A DNA stretch of 64,000 bases from RXIX01 sp003989075 (lineage in GTDB: Bacteria > Pseudomonadota > Gammaproteobacteria > Competibacterales > Competibacteraceae). The stretch spans positions 18,099-82,098 of the forward strand of contig JAKOYN010000081.1 of assembly GCA_029780415.1 (NCBI GenBank), written 5' to 3'. The notes below the pieces were generated by a model. It did no database searches. It was not told the DNA's origin and saw only the letters and a program-made list of their open reading frames with translations. This document shows positions 17,961-25,012 of the stretch, one piece after another. Position 1 is the stretch's first letter, and each line of letters starts with the position of its first letter. The translations under genes were made by a program, and so were the position numbers.

Positions 17961-20555
17961 TCAGCAGACCACGTTGACCAGCTTGCCCGGCACGATGACG
18001 ATCTTGCGCACCGGCTTGCCGTCGATGAAGCGCTGCACGTTTGGCTCGGCCTGGGCCGCCTGCTCAATGGCAGCGCGATCGGCCTCGACCGGCACCTCGA
18101 TCTGGCCACGCAGCTTGCCGTTGACCTGCACCACCAGACTGAGCAGCTCGCGGGTCAGCGCTTGCGGGTCCGGTTCCGGCCAGGGCGCATTCAGCACATC
18201 CGCGCCATAACCGAGCTCCCGCCACAGGGCATGGGTGATGTGCGGGACGATGGGCGACAGCAGCCGCAGTAGAATGCTCAGGCCCTCGCGGCGCAGCGCA
18301 GCGGCCTGCGGATCAGCGCCGGCCTCGATGCGCGCCAGCACGTTCAGCATCTTCATGGCGCCGGACACCACGGTGTTGAACTGGTGACGACCAAAATCGA
18401 ACAGAGCCTGGCGCAGGGCTTCATGCAGTTCACGGCGCAACTCGCGCAGCGGCGCGGACAGCGCGGCGGCATCCACCTCAGCGGCGGCGCGGATCGCCTC
18501 CTGATGCTCGGCGGCGTAACTCCACACGCGGCGCAGGAAGCGGTAGGCGCCCGCCACACCGGAATCGGACCATTCCAGCGCCTGATCGGGCGGCGCGGCG
18601 AACATGATGAACAGCCGCGCGGTGTCCGCACCGTACTGCTCGATCAGCGCCTGCGGATCGACACCGTTGTTCTTCGACTTGGCCATCTTTTCGATGCCGC
18701 CAATCGCCACCGGCTGACCGTCGCGCTTGAGCATGGCAGTCAGTGGCCGGCCCTTATCGTCGGTCTGCACCGTGACCTCGGCAGGGTTGAACCACTGCTT
18801 GCGGCCATCGGCGCCGTCGCGATGAAAGGTCGGCGCCACCACCATGCCCTGGGTGAGCAACTTGGCGAAGGGCTCGGCTACCCCGGTCAGGCCCAGATCG
18901 CGCATCACCTTGGTCCAGAAGCGCGCATACAGCAGATGCAGAATGGCATGCTCGATGCCGCCGATATACTGATCGACCGGCATCCAGTAATCAGCACGGG
19001 CGTCGGTCATGGTCGATGCGCCCGGTGTGCAATAGCGGAAGAAATACCAGGACGAATCCACGAAGGTGTCCATGGTATCGGTTTCGCGCCGCGCCGGCTG
19101 ACCGCAGGACGGACAGGCGCAGTGCAGGAACTCGCTGTATTTGTTCAGCGGATTGCCGGAGCCGTCCGGAATCAGGTGATCGGGCAGCACCACCGGCAAC
19201 TGCGCATCGGGCACCGGCACCGCGCCGCAGGCCGGGCAATGCACGATCGGGATCGGCGTGCCCCAGTAGCGCTGCCGGGATACGCCCCAGTCACGCAGCC
19301 GCCAGGTGACCTTCTTCTCACCCAGGCTCCGCGCCTGCAGATCCGCGGCAATCGCATCGACCGCCGCTGCGAAGTCCAGGCCATCGTAGCGGCCGGAATT
19401 GATGCAGATACCATGTTCGGCATAGGCTTCCTGCCAGGGCGCGGGCGTGGCATCGCCAGCACGGGTGCGAATCACCGGCTTGATCGGCAACTGGTACTTG
19501 TGGGCGAAGGCAAAATCGCGCTCATCGTGGGCCGGCACCGCCATCACCGCGCCTTCGCCATAGCCCATCAGCACATAATTGGCCACCCACAGCGGCAGCG
19601 CTTCACCCGTCAGCGGATGGGTGACGCTCAGCCCGGTGGGTATGCCCTTCTTTTCCTGGGTGGCCAGTTCGGCCTCGGTGACACCGCCCTGCCGGCATTC
19701 GTCGATAAACGCCGCCAGCTCGGGATTGCCTTGCGCGGCGTGCAGCGCCAGCGGATGCTCGGCGGCCACTGCGACATAGGTCGCGCCCATCAGGGTATCG
19801 GCGCGGGTGGTGAATACCCAGAGAGTGCCGCCTTCGCCAACCGCGTGCGGAAAGCCGATGCGCACGCCGTGGCTCTTGCCGATCCAGTTCTTCTGCATCA
19901 GGCGAACCTGTTCCGGCCAGCCCGGCAGCTGATCCAGTTCCGCCAGCAATTCGTCCGCGTACTGGGTGATCGCCAGGTAATACATGGGAATTTCGCGCTT
20001 CTCAACCAGCGCGCCGGTGCGCCAGCCGCGCCCCTCGATCACCTGCTCGTTGGCCAGCACGGTCTGATCAACCGGATCCCAGTTGACCACGCCGGTTTTC
20101 AGATAGGCGATGCCCTTTTCCAGCATGCGCAGGAACAGCCACTGATTCCAGCGGTAATACGCCGGGGTGCAGGTCGCCACTTCCCGCGTCCAGTCCACGG
20201 CAAAGCCCAGCGAACGCAACTGCCGCTTCATGTAGGCGATGTTGTCAAAGGTCCACTGCGCCGGCGCCACGCGCGAAGCCAGCGCCGCATTTTCCGCCGG
20301 CAGGCCAAAGGCATCCCAGCCCATCGGCTGCAGCACATTCCTGCCCAGCATGCGCTGATAGCGGGCAATCACATCGCCGATGGTGTAGTTGCGCACATGG
20401 CCCATGTGCAGGCGCCCGCTCGGATAGGGAAACATGGACAGGCAGTAGAACTTCTCGCGGCCCGGCTCTTCGCGCACGGCAAAGACCTGACGCGCATCCC
20501 AGTCACTTTGCGCTTCCGCTTCAATGAGTTGTGGGTTGTAAGACTCGGCGATCAC
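17961..20555 (-). CDS. leuS: leucyl-tRNA synthetase
   Basis: An 864-residue class I synthetase (E. coli 860). The HIGH-type motif HMGHVRN is at residues 50-53 and the KMSKS-type motif is MAKSKNNG. The inserted editing domain contains STGLSVTHPLTGEALPLWVANYVLMGYGEGAVMAVPAHDERD. Zinc-type cysteines occur in CPACGAVPVPDAQLPVVLP and CACPSCGQPARRE. The start is taken as a GTG before IAESYNPQLIEAEAQ, where the family normally begins, with AGGA eight to nine bases ahead. A longer in-frame start at 20657 would run through the probable promoter. Confidence 0.97.
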   Translation of the reverse strand: MIAESYNPQLIEAEAQSDWDARQVFAVREEPGREKFYCLSMFPYPSGRLHMGHVRNYTIGDVIARYQRMLGRNVLQPMGWDAFGLPAENAALASRVAPAQWTFDNIAYMKRQLRSLGFAVDWTREVATCTPAYYRWNQWLFLRMLEKGIAYLKTGVVNWDPVDQTVLANEQVIEGRGWRTGALVEKREIPMYYLAITQYADELLAELDQLPGWPEQVRLMQKNWIGKSHGVRIGFPHAVGEGGTLWVFTTRADTLMGATYVAVAAEHPLALHAAQGNPELAAFIDECRQGGVTEAELATQEKKGIPTGLSVTHPLTGEALPLWVANYVLMGYGEGAVMAVPAHDERDFAFAHKYQLPIKPVIRTRAGDATPAPWQEAYAEHGICINSGRYDGLDFAAAVDAIAADLQARSLGEKKVTWRLRDWGVSRQRYWGTPIPIVHCPACGAVPVPDAQLPVVLPDHLIPDGSGNPLNKYSEFLHCACPSCGQPARRETDTMDTFVDSSWYFFRYCTPGASTMTDARADYWMPVDQYIGGIEHAILHLLYARFWTKVMRDLGLTGVAEPFAKLLTQGMVVAPTFHRDGADGRKQWFNPAEVTVQTDDKGRPLTAMLKRDGQPVAIGGIEKMAKSKNNGVDPQALIEQYGADTARLFIMFAAPPDQALEWSDSGVAGAYRFLRRVWSYAAEHQEAIRAAAEVDAAALSAPLRELRRELHEALRQALFDFGRHQFNTVVSGAMKMLNVLARIEAGADPQAAALRREGLSILLRLLSPIVPHITHALWRELGYGADVLNAPWPEPDPQALTRELLSLVVQVNGKLRGQIEVPVEADRAAIEQAAQAEPNVQRFIDGKPVRKIVIVPGKLVNVVC

Positions 20556-20587
20556 GGCGATTTCCTGGCTTTCAAACGAAGTGCGGT

Positions 20588-20596
20588 AAGATAGCA
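20588..20596 (-). promoter_or_regulatory. probable extended -10 promoter for leuS
   Basis: On the minus strand the sequence reads TGCTATCTT, an extended -10 element (TGn followed by TATCTT) about 33 bases before the GTG start of leuS. No good -35 sits at the usual distance, which is acceptable for an extended -10 promoter. The assignment rests on pattern and position only. Confidence 0.4.
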
Positions 20597-20617
20597 CAAG
20601 TTTTGACAGCGCCGGCA

Positions 20618-20635
20618 GGGCGGCGGTCACCGCCC
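20618..20635. repeat. GC-rich inverted repeat upstream of purM
   Basis: GGGCGG, six bases, then CCGCCC, ending 44 bases before the purM start. It could fold in the purM leader. There is no T-run, so it is not a standard terminator, and no known purine-repressor or riboswitch consensus was recognised. Confidence 0.4.
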
Positions 20636-20679
20636 GCCCCCTGCCCGATCCCGGCAACGCGAGCCCTGAGGTCAGCTTC

Positions 20680-21735
20680 GTGAACGATCACTCTCCGCAA
20701 TCCCCTTCCCTGAGCTACCGCGACGCCGGGGTGGACATCGACGCCGGCAATCGCCTGGTGGACCGCATCAAACCACATGCCAAGCGCACCCTGCGCCCGG
20801 GCGTGCTCGGCGGCCTCGGTGGCTTTGGGGCCCTGTTCGAACTGCCGCTGGACCGCTACCGGCAGCCGATCCTGGTATCCGGCACCGATGGCGTCGGCAC
20901 CAAACTCAAGCTGGCACTGGACCTGAACCGCCACGACACCCTCGGCATCGATCTGGTGGCGATGTGCGTTAATGACGTACTGGTGGTCGGCGCCGAGCCG
21001 CTGTTCTTCCTCGACTACTACGCCACCGGCAAGCTCGATGTCGAGGTAGCGGCGGACGTGATCAAGGGTATTGCCGATGGCTGCGAACAGGCCGGTGCGG
21101 CGCTGGTCGGCGGCGAGACTGCGGAAATGCCCGGTCTGTATCACGCCAGCGATTACGATCTGGCCGGCTTTTGCGTCGGCGTGGTCGAGAAGGCGCGGAT
21201 CATCGATGCGGCGCGGGTCCGGCCGGGCGACGTGCTGCTCGGGCTGGCTTCGTCCGGGGCGCATTCCAATGGCTATTCGCTGATTCGCAGGATTCTGGCG
21301 GTCAGTGGCGCGGACCTGCATGCACCCTTTGCCGACGGGCGCACGCTCGGCGACGTGCTGCTGGCGCCCACCCGCATTTATGTCAAACCGGTGCTGAAGC
21401 TGCTCGAACAGCTCGACGTGCACGCCATCGCCCATATCACCGGCGGTGGCCTGACCGAGAACCTGCCCCGGGTGCTGCCGGTGCACAGTAAGGCGGTGGT
21501 GGATCTGCAAAGCTGGCAGCGCCCCGCCCTGTTCCAGTGGCTGCAGGAGCAGGGCGGCGTCGCCGAGACGGAAATGCGCCGTACCTTCAACTGCGGCGTG
21601 GGCCTGGTGATCTGCGTCGCCGCCGAGGATGCCGAACAGGCGCAGACCGTGCTGCGCGCCGCTGGCGAAACCGTCTGGCCGCTGGGCCATATCGCCGCTG
21701 CCGAGGGCGAGCCCTTCGTGGAGTTCCTGCCGTGA
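20680..21735 (+). CDS. purM: phosphoribosylformylglycinamidine cyclo-ligase
   Basis: A 351-residue enzyme of step five of purine synthesis (AIR synthetase). Family blocks are visible: LSYRDAGVDIDAGNRLV, the glycine-rich GVLGGLGGFGALFEL, GTDGVGTKLKLAL, the DLVAMCVNDVLVVGAEPLFFLDYYA block, GGETAEMPG, and the C-terminal HITGGGLTENLPRVLP. The start is a GTG with GAGG upstream. A 124-base gap separates it from the divergent leuS. The gap contains a GC-rich inverted repeat at 20618-20635 (GGGCGG, six-base loop, CCGCCC) that would form in the leader RNA. The gene overlaps purN by four bases. Confidence 0.97.
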   Translation: MNDHSPQSPSLSYRDAGVDIDAGNRLVDRIKPHAKRTLRPGVLGGLGGFGALFELPLDRYRQPILVSGTDGVGTKLKLALDLNRHDTLGIDLVAMCVNDVLVVGAEPLFFLDYYATGKLDVEVAADVIKGIADGCEQAGAALVGGETAEMPGLYHASDYDLAGFCVGVVEKARIIDAARVRPGDVLLGLASSGAHSNGYSLIRRILAVSGADLHAPFADGRTLGDVLLAPTRIYVKPVLKLLEQLDVHAIAHITGGGLTENLPRVLPVHSKAVVDLQSWQRPALFQWLQEQGGVAETEMRRTFNCGVGLVICVAAEDAEQAQTVLRAAGETVWPLGHIAAAEGEPFVEFLP

Positions 21736-22394
21736 GCGGCGGGCAAAAATGCCGTGTGGTGGTGCTGATTTCCGGGCGCGGCAGCAATCTGCAGGCGATT
21801 CTCGATCAGGCAGGCAGCGGGGCATTGCCGGTCGAGATCGCGGCCGTCATCAGCAACCGGCCGGGCGTAGCGGGCTTGGAGCGGGCGCGCCGGGCCGGCG
21901 TTGTGGCGCTGGAACTGGATCACCGGCGCTTTGCCGACCGGCCGGCGTTTGAAGCGGCACTGATCGATCTGATCGACCGTCAGCAGCCGGATCTGGTGAT
22001 CCTGGCCGGTTTCATGCGCGTGCTTACTGCTGGTTTTACCGAGCATTACCGGGGGCGGCTACTGAATATCCACCCCTCGCTGCTGCCGAAGTTTCGCGGT
22101 CTGCACACCCATGAACGGGCGATCGCCGCCGGCGAAACCGAGCATGGCGCGAGCATTCACTTTGTCACCGCCGAACTGGATGGCGGCCCGGTGATCGTGC
22201 AGGCGCGGGTGCCGGTGCTGCCGGGTGACGATGCCGACACGCTGGCGGCGCGGGTACTGGAACAGGAGCATCGCCTGTATCCGCAGGCGATTCACTGGTT
22301 CGCGACGAAACGGCTGCGGCTGGAGGGTGAACAGGTCTATTTCGACGGGCAGGTGCTGATGGAACCGCTGCGGCTGGAGAACGCGCCGCGCTAG
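21732..22394 (+). CDS. purN: phosphoribosylglycinamide formyltransferase
   Basis: A 220-residue enzyme that transfers formyl from 10-formyl-THF to GAR in purine synthesis. The start GTG shares two bases with the purM stop (GTGA). Signature blocks are VVVLISGRGSNLQAILD, AVISNRPGVAGLERA, LVILAGFMRVLTAGF, and the active-site region NIHPSLLPKFRGLHTHERA with GASIHFVTAELDGGPVI. The length matches the family (E. coli 212). The purMN pair is the standard gammaproteobacterial operon. Confidence 0.97.
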   Translation: MSGGQKCRVVVLISGRGSNLQAILDQAGSGALPVEIAAVISNRPGVAGLERARRAGVVALELDHRRFADRPAFEAALIDLIDRQQPDLVILAGFMRVLTAGFTEHYRGRLLNIHPSLLPKFRGLHTHERAIAAGETEHGASIHFVTAELDGGPVIVQARVPVLPGDDADTLAARVLEQEHRLYPQAIHWFATKRLRLEGEQVYFDGQVLMEPLRLENAPR

Positions 22395-22448
22395 TTGATG
22401 CGCAGACACTGCGGCGCTGCGCGGCATGGACGCCACGCCGCGCGCGGC

Positions 22449-23051
22449 TCAGTGCCCGGAATCGAGCGGCTCATCATCGCCAATCCGGCTCGGCGTTGGC
22501 CCGGTCTGACGGCGGTATTTGGCATCCAGGCGCTTGTTATAGGGGCGGATGGCCGGACTGGAGAGCATCTCGAAGCTGATCGCGCAAATCGCCATGCCCG
22601 GGCGCAGCGCCAGCGGCAGCTTGCCGCTGTTGTAGCACTCCAGAACGATGGCGCCACTCCAGCCGGGGTCGATGCGATGGGCGGTGACATGCACCATCAG
22701 GCCCAGCCGGGCCAGACTGGAGCGCCCGTCCAGCCAGCCGACCAGATCATCAGGCACGGTGATGGTCTCGGCGGTGGCCGCCAGGGCCAGTTCGCCAGGA
22801 TGAATGAAAAAGGCGCCATCCTCGGCAATGCGAATCTCCTTGCTCATGATGCGATTGATGGCCTGATCGACTTCCTCGCGTGGCCCGCTCAGGTCAATAT
22901 AGGGCGCGGCGTGGTCATTGAACACCCGAAAGCGGTGGCCCAAATGCAGGTCCACGCTGACGCCATTGATCTTGCCCGGCAGGGGATGGGGTTCGATGCG
23001 AATGCGGCCTTCGGCCAGATAACGTTCAATGTCGCGGTCACACAGGCGCAC
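22449..23051 (-). CDS. dcd: dCTP deaminase
   Basis: A 200-residue homotrimeric enzyme that deaminates dCTP to dUTP, feeding dTTP synthesis. It aligns almost without gaps to E. coli Dcd as remembered: RLCDRDIERYLAEGRI at the start, FIHPGELALAATAETI, the near-invariant WLDGRSSLARLGLMVHVTAH with HRIDPGWSG, and RPYNKRLDAKYRRQ at the end. The GTG start has GGAGA upstream and gives the family N-terminus. The dcd-mrp-metG neighbourhood is conserved in many gammaproteobacteria. Confidence 0.97.
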   Translation of the reverse strand: MRLCDRDIERYLAEGRIRIEPHPLPGKINGVSVDLHLGHRFRVFNDHAAPYIDLSGPREEVDQAINRIMSKEIRIAEDGAFFIHPGELALAATAETITVPDDLVGWLDGRSSLARLGLMVHVTAHRIDPGWSGAIVLECYNSGKLPLALRPGMAICAISFEMLSSPAIRPYNKRLDAKYRRQTGPTPSRIGDDEPLDSGH

Positions 23052-23107
23052 GGGCGGAATTCTCCAGGCAAAGGACGTGGGCGCGGTGGCGGCCGCGCCC
23101 GGGAGGA

Positions 23108-23326
23108 TCAGTAATAAACCTTGCGGCAACTGCGATACTTCACGCCATGGCGCCAGTATTCGTTACACACGGTGCGATAACGGGGCTTGGTGGTGCAGAC
23201 CCGCTTGACCACTCGACCGTTTACGATGGTTTCCTTGCACTTGGTCACCGCCGCTGCTTCCTGAACCGGCACGGCGAACAGACCCGCTACGGCCAGCGCC
23301 ATCAGTCCCGCCTTGATCGCTTTCAT
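23108..23326 (-). CDS. small exported four-cysteine basic protein with internal duplication
   Basis: I do not recognise this gene. It encodes 72 residues: a signal peptide (MKAIKAGLMALAVAGLFAV, cleavage probably after EAAA) and a short mature part rich in Lys, Arg and Tyr. The mature part has cysteines at 30, 44, 54 and 67. The two halves look duplicated: C-K-E-x4-G-x4-K-R-x-C, then C-N-E-x4-G-x-K-x-R-x-C, as if two small hairpins are each closed by a disulfide. GGGAGG is a strong ribosome site; of two adjacent ATGs the second gives the better spacing. It lies between dcd and mrp and just after the mrp terminator. A periplasmic or secreted role is inferred from the signal peptide only. Confidence 0.75.
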   Translation of the reverse strand: MKAIKAGLMALAVAGLFAVPVQEAAAVTKCKETIVNGRVVKRVCTTKPRYRTVCNEYWRHGVKYRSCRKVYY

Positions 23327-23370
23327 CATGAAACCTCCCATTGTATTGCTGTTGGTGAATCGTGAATCGT

Positions 23371-23396
23371 AAAAAAGCGCCTGAAGGACTGCGCTT
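23371..23396 (-). terminator. rho-independent terminator of mrp
   Basis: On the minus strand AAGCGC, a ten-base loop, and GCGCTT run directly into TTTTTT, starting 26 bases after the mrp stop. Stem, loop and T-tract are all as expected. The next gene starts only about 45 bases further on and must rely on read-through or a promoter overlapping this element. Confidence 0.8.
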
Positions 23397-23422
23397 CCTG
23401 CCTACTTTAGGTTCGCCTAGCT

Positions 23423-24514
23423 TTACGTATTCTGAATGACGATGCTGGGAAACTTGTGGCTGTAGTTGCGCGCCTGCAGCGACAGTCGGGCGGCAGCGCG
23501 CCGGGCGATGTCCCGGTACAGGCCGGCAATGCGGCTGTCCGGTTCGGCCGCGACCGTCGGCTGACCGTTATCGGTTTCCTCGCGGATGCGGATGTCCAGC
23601 GGCAGCGCGCCAAGAAACGGCACCGCATATTCGGCAGCCATGCGCTGGCCCCCACCAGCGCCGAAGATATGCTCTTCATGACCGCAGTTCGAGCAGATAT
23701 GAATGCTCATGTTCTCGACGATACCCAGGACCGGCACCTCGACCTTCTCGAACATCTTCAGGCCCTTGCGCGCATCGAGCAGGGCAATGTCCTGCGGCGT
23801 GGTGACGATGATCGCGCCGCTGACCGGCACTTTCTGCGCCAGAGTCAACTGGGTATCACCGGTGCCGGGCGGCAGATCAATAATCAGATAATCGAGATCC
23901 TGCCAGCGGGTATCGCGCAGCAGCTGCTCCAGGGCCTGGGTGACCATCGGCCCGCGCCAGACCATCGGTGTATCCTCGTCGATCAGATAGCCAATCGACA
24001 TCGCCTGCAGGCCATGGCGAACCACCGGCTCCAGCGACTTGCCATCGCGCGATTCCGGCTTCTGTACCGTGCCGAGCATGCGCGGCTGGCTGGGTCCGTA
24101 GATGTCGGCATCCAGCAGGCCGACCCGCGCGCCCTCGGCATGCAGCGCCAGGGCCAGATTGACCGCCGTGGTCGATTTCCCGACCCCGCCCTTGCCCGAG
24201 GCCACGGCGATGATGTTCTTCACCCCGGTCAGCGGGCGCAAACCCTTTTGCACCTCATGGGCGACCACTTTGCTGTCAATGTGCACCGTGACCGCAGCCA
24301 CCCCCGGCAAGGCCAGCAGCCGTTCGCGCAACGTCGCCTCCAGCGCCGCACGGTAGCCAGCGGCGGGAAAACCGAGCATCACGTCCACCGTGACCTGGCC
24401 GCCTTCGATCTGAATCTGCTGGACACACCTGGCGGTGAGCAGATCCTGCTCCAGATAGGGGTCCAGATAGCCACGCAGGGCGGTTTCCACATCGGTACGC
24501 GCAACAGCAGTCAT
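23423..24514 (-). CDS. mrp: Mrp/ApbC iron-sulfur cluster carrier ATPase
   Basis: A 363-residue P-loop protein of the Mrp/NBP35 family that binds and delivers [4Fe-4S] clusters. The N-terminal DUF59/MIP18-like domain covers about residues 5-90. The deviant Walker A GKGGVGKST follows IIAVAS. LLDADIYGPSQPRMLG, YLIIDLPPGTGDTQLTL, and the cluster-binding CxxC in HICSNCGHEEHIFG complete the pattern. The ATG start is preceded by GAGGATGAAT. It ends at a strong terminator and lies between two small cysteine-containing exported proteins, in the conserved dcd-mrp-metG neighbourhood. Confidence 0.96.
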   Translation of the reverse strand: MTAVARTDVETALRGYLDPYLEQDLLTARCVQQIQIEGGQVTVDVMLGFPAAGYRAALEATLRERLLALPGVAAVTVHIDSKVVAHEVQKGLRPLTGVKNIIAVASGKGGVGKSTTAVNLALALHAEGARVGLLDADIYGPSQPRMLGTVQKPESRDGKSLEPVVRHGLQAMSIGYLIDEDTPMVWRGPMVTQALEQLLRDTRWQDLDYLIIDLPPGTGDTQLTLAQKVPVSGAIIVTTPQDIALLDARKGLKMFEKVEVPVLGIVENMSIHICSNCGHEEHIFGAGGGQRMAAEYAVPFLGALPLDIRIREETDNGQPTVAAEPDSRIAGLYRDIARRAAARLSLQARNYSHKFPSIVIQNT

Positions 24515-24589
24515 CCATTCATCCTCGTAATTAACAGGTGGGCCGGAGTCGCACGCCCGGCATGAGCGACTCCGGCCCGCTGGGTTTTG

Positions 24590-24880
24590 TTACTGGCTGG
24601 ACATGCAGCTCTGGCGGGCATCGGCCAACTTGAGCGTGGTATCCGCTTTCAGCGACTTGACCACGCATTCCCAGTACGACGGCGGATAATCATGCAGCAT
24701 CTGACAATCGATCCCATTCAGGATTTCCGGAGATTCGCCATGCTGCTTGGCCACGGACACCGCTTCCTGGCAAAAATTCTCGCTCCAGAGCTGCTCGGCC
24801 AGTGCGCCCTGGGCCTGGGCCGCGCCGCCCGTCACCAGACCCGCCACCGCCATCAGGGTGCATGCTGCTGTTTTCATCAT
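24590..24880 (-). CDS. small exported helical four-cysteine protein
   Basis: Not recognised as a named family. It has 96 residues: a signal peptide (MMKTAACTLMAVAGLVTGGAAQAQ, cleavage after AQA) and a mature part with cysteines at 37, 59, 72 and 92, predicted mainly helical (LAEQLWSENFCQEAVSVAK, YWECVVKSLKADTTLKLADARQSC). The spacing would suit two disulfides clamping a helical hairpin, as in many small periplasmic proteins. A strong ribosome site, GGCGAGGTGG, precedes the ATG pair. It is divergent from metG and 75 bases upstream of mrp in the same direction, so it may be first in the transcript with mrp. Confidence 0.8.
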   Translation of the reverse strand: MMKTAACTLMAVAGLVTGGAAQAQGALAEQLWSENFCQEAVSVAKQHGESPEILNGIDCQMLHDYPPSYWECVVKSLKADTTLKLADARQSCMSSQ

Positions 24881-24947
24881 GATCCACCTCGCCTGCTGTG
24901 CTAGAGGTTCCCAGGGCTCGCGCCCGGCTACCCTGCCGCGGACCTGG

Positions 24948-24977
24948 ATGACAGCTCCACGGCAATACTGCTAACGT
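24948..24977 (+). promoter_or_regulatory. possible metG promoter
   Basis: ATGACA (five of six matches to the -35 consensus), an 18-base spacer, then TAACGT as a weak -10, ending 35 bases before the metG ATG. Only the -35 is convincing. The element lies in the 132-base divergent gap shared with the small cysteine protein. Confidence 0.3.
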
Positions 24978-25012
24978 AGCGGCCTTTCCGAGCGACCGCA
25001 ATCGTCCGTACC

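Noticed and set aside
18384..20594. A 736-codon plus-strand frame opposite leuS
   Set aside because: Shadow of the leucyl-tRNA synthetase gene; rich in His, Arg and Gln with no motifs, and no credible start signal.
20603..20608. Perfect TTGACA as a purM -35 box
   Set aside because: No -10-like sequence at 16-18 bases downstream; the region is pure GC.
22400..22422. Hairpin GCGCAG-11-CTGCGC between the purN and dcd stops
   Set aside because: No T-run on either strand; in such GC-rich DNA a six-base stem is expected by chance.
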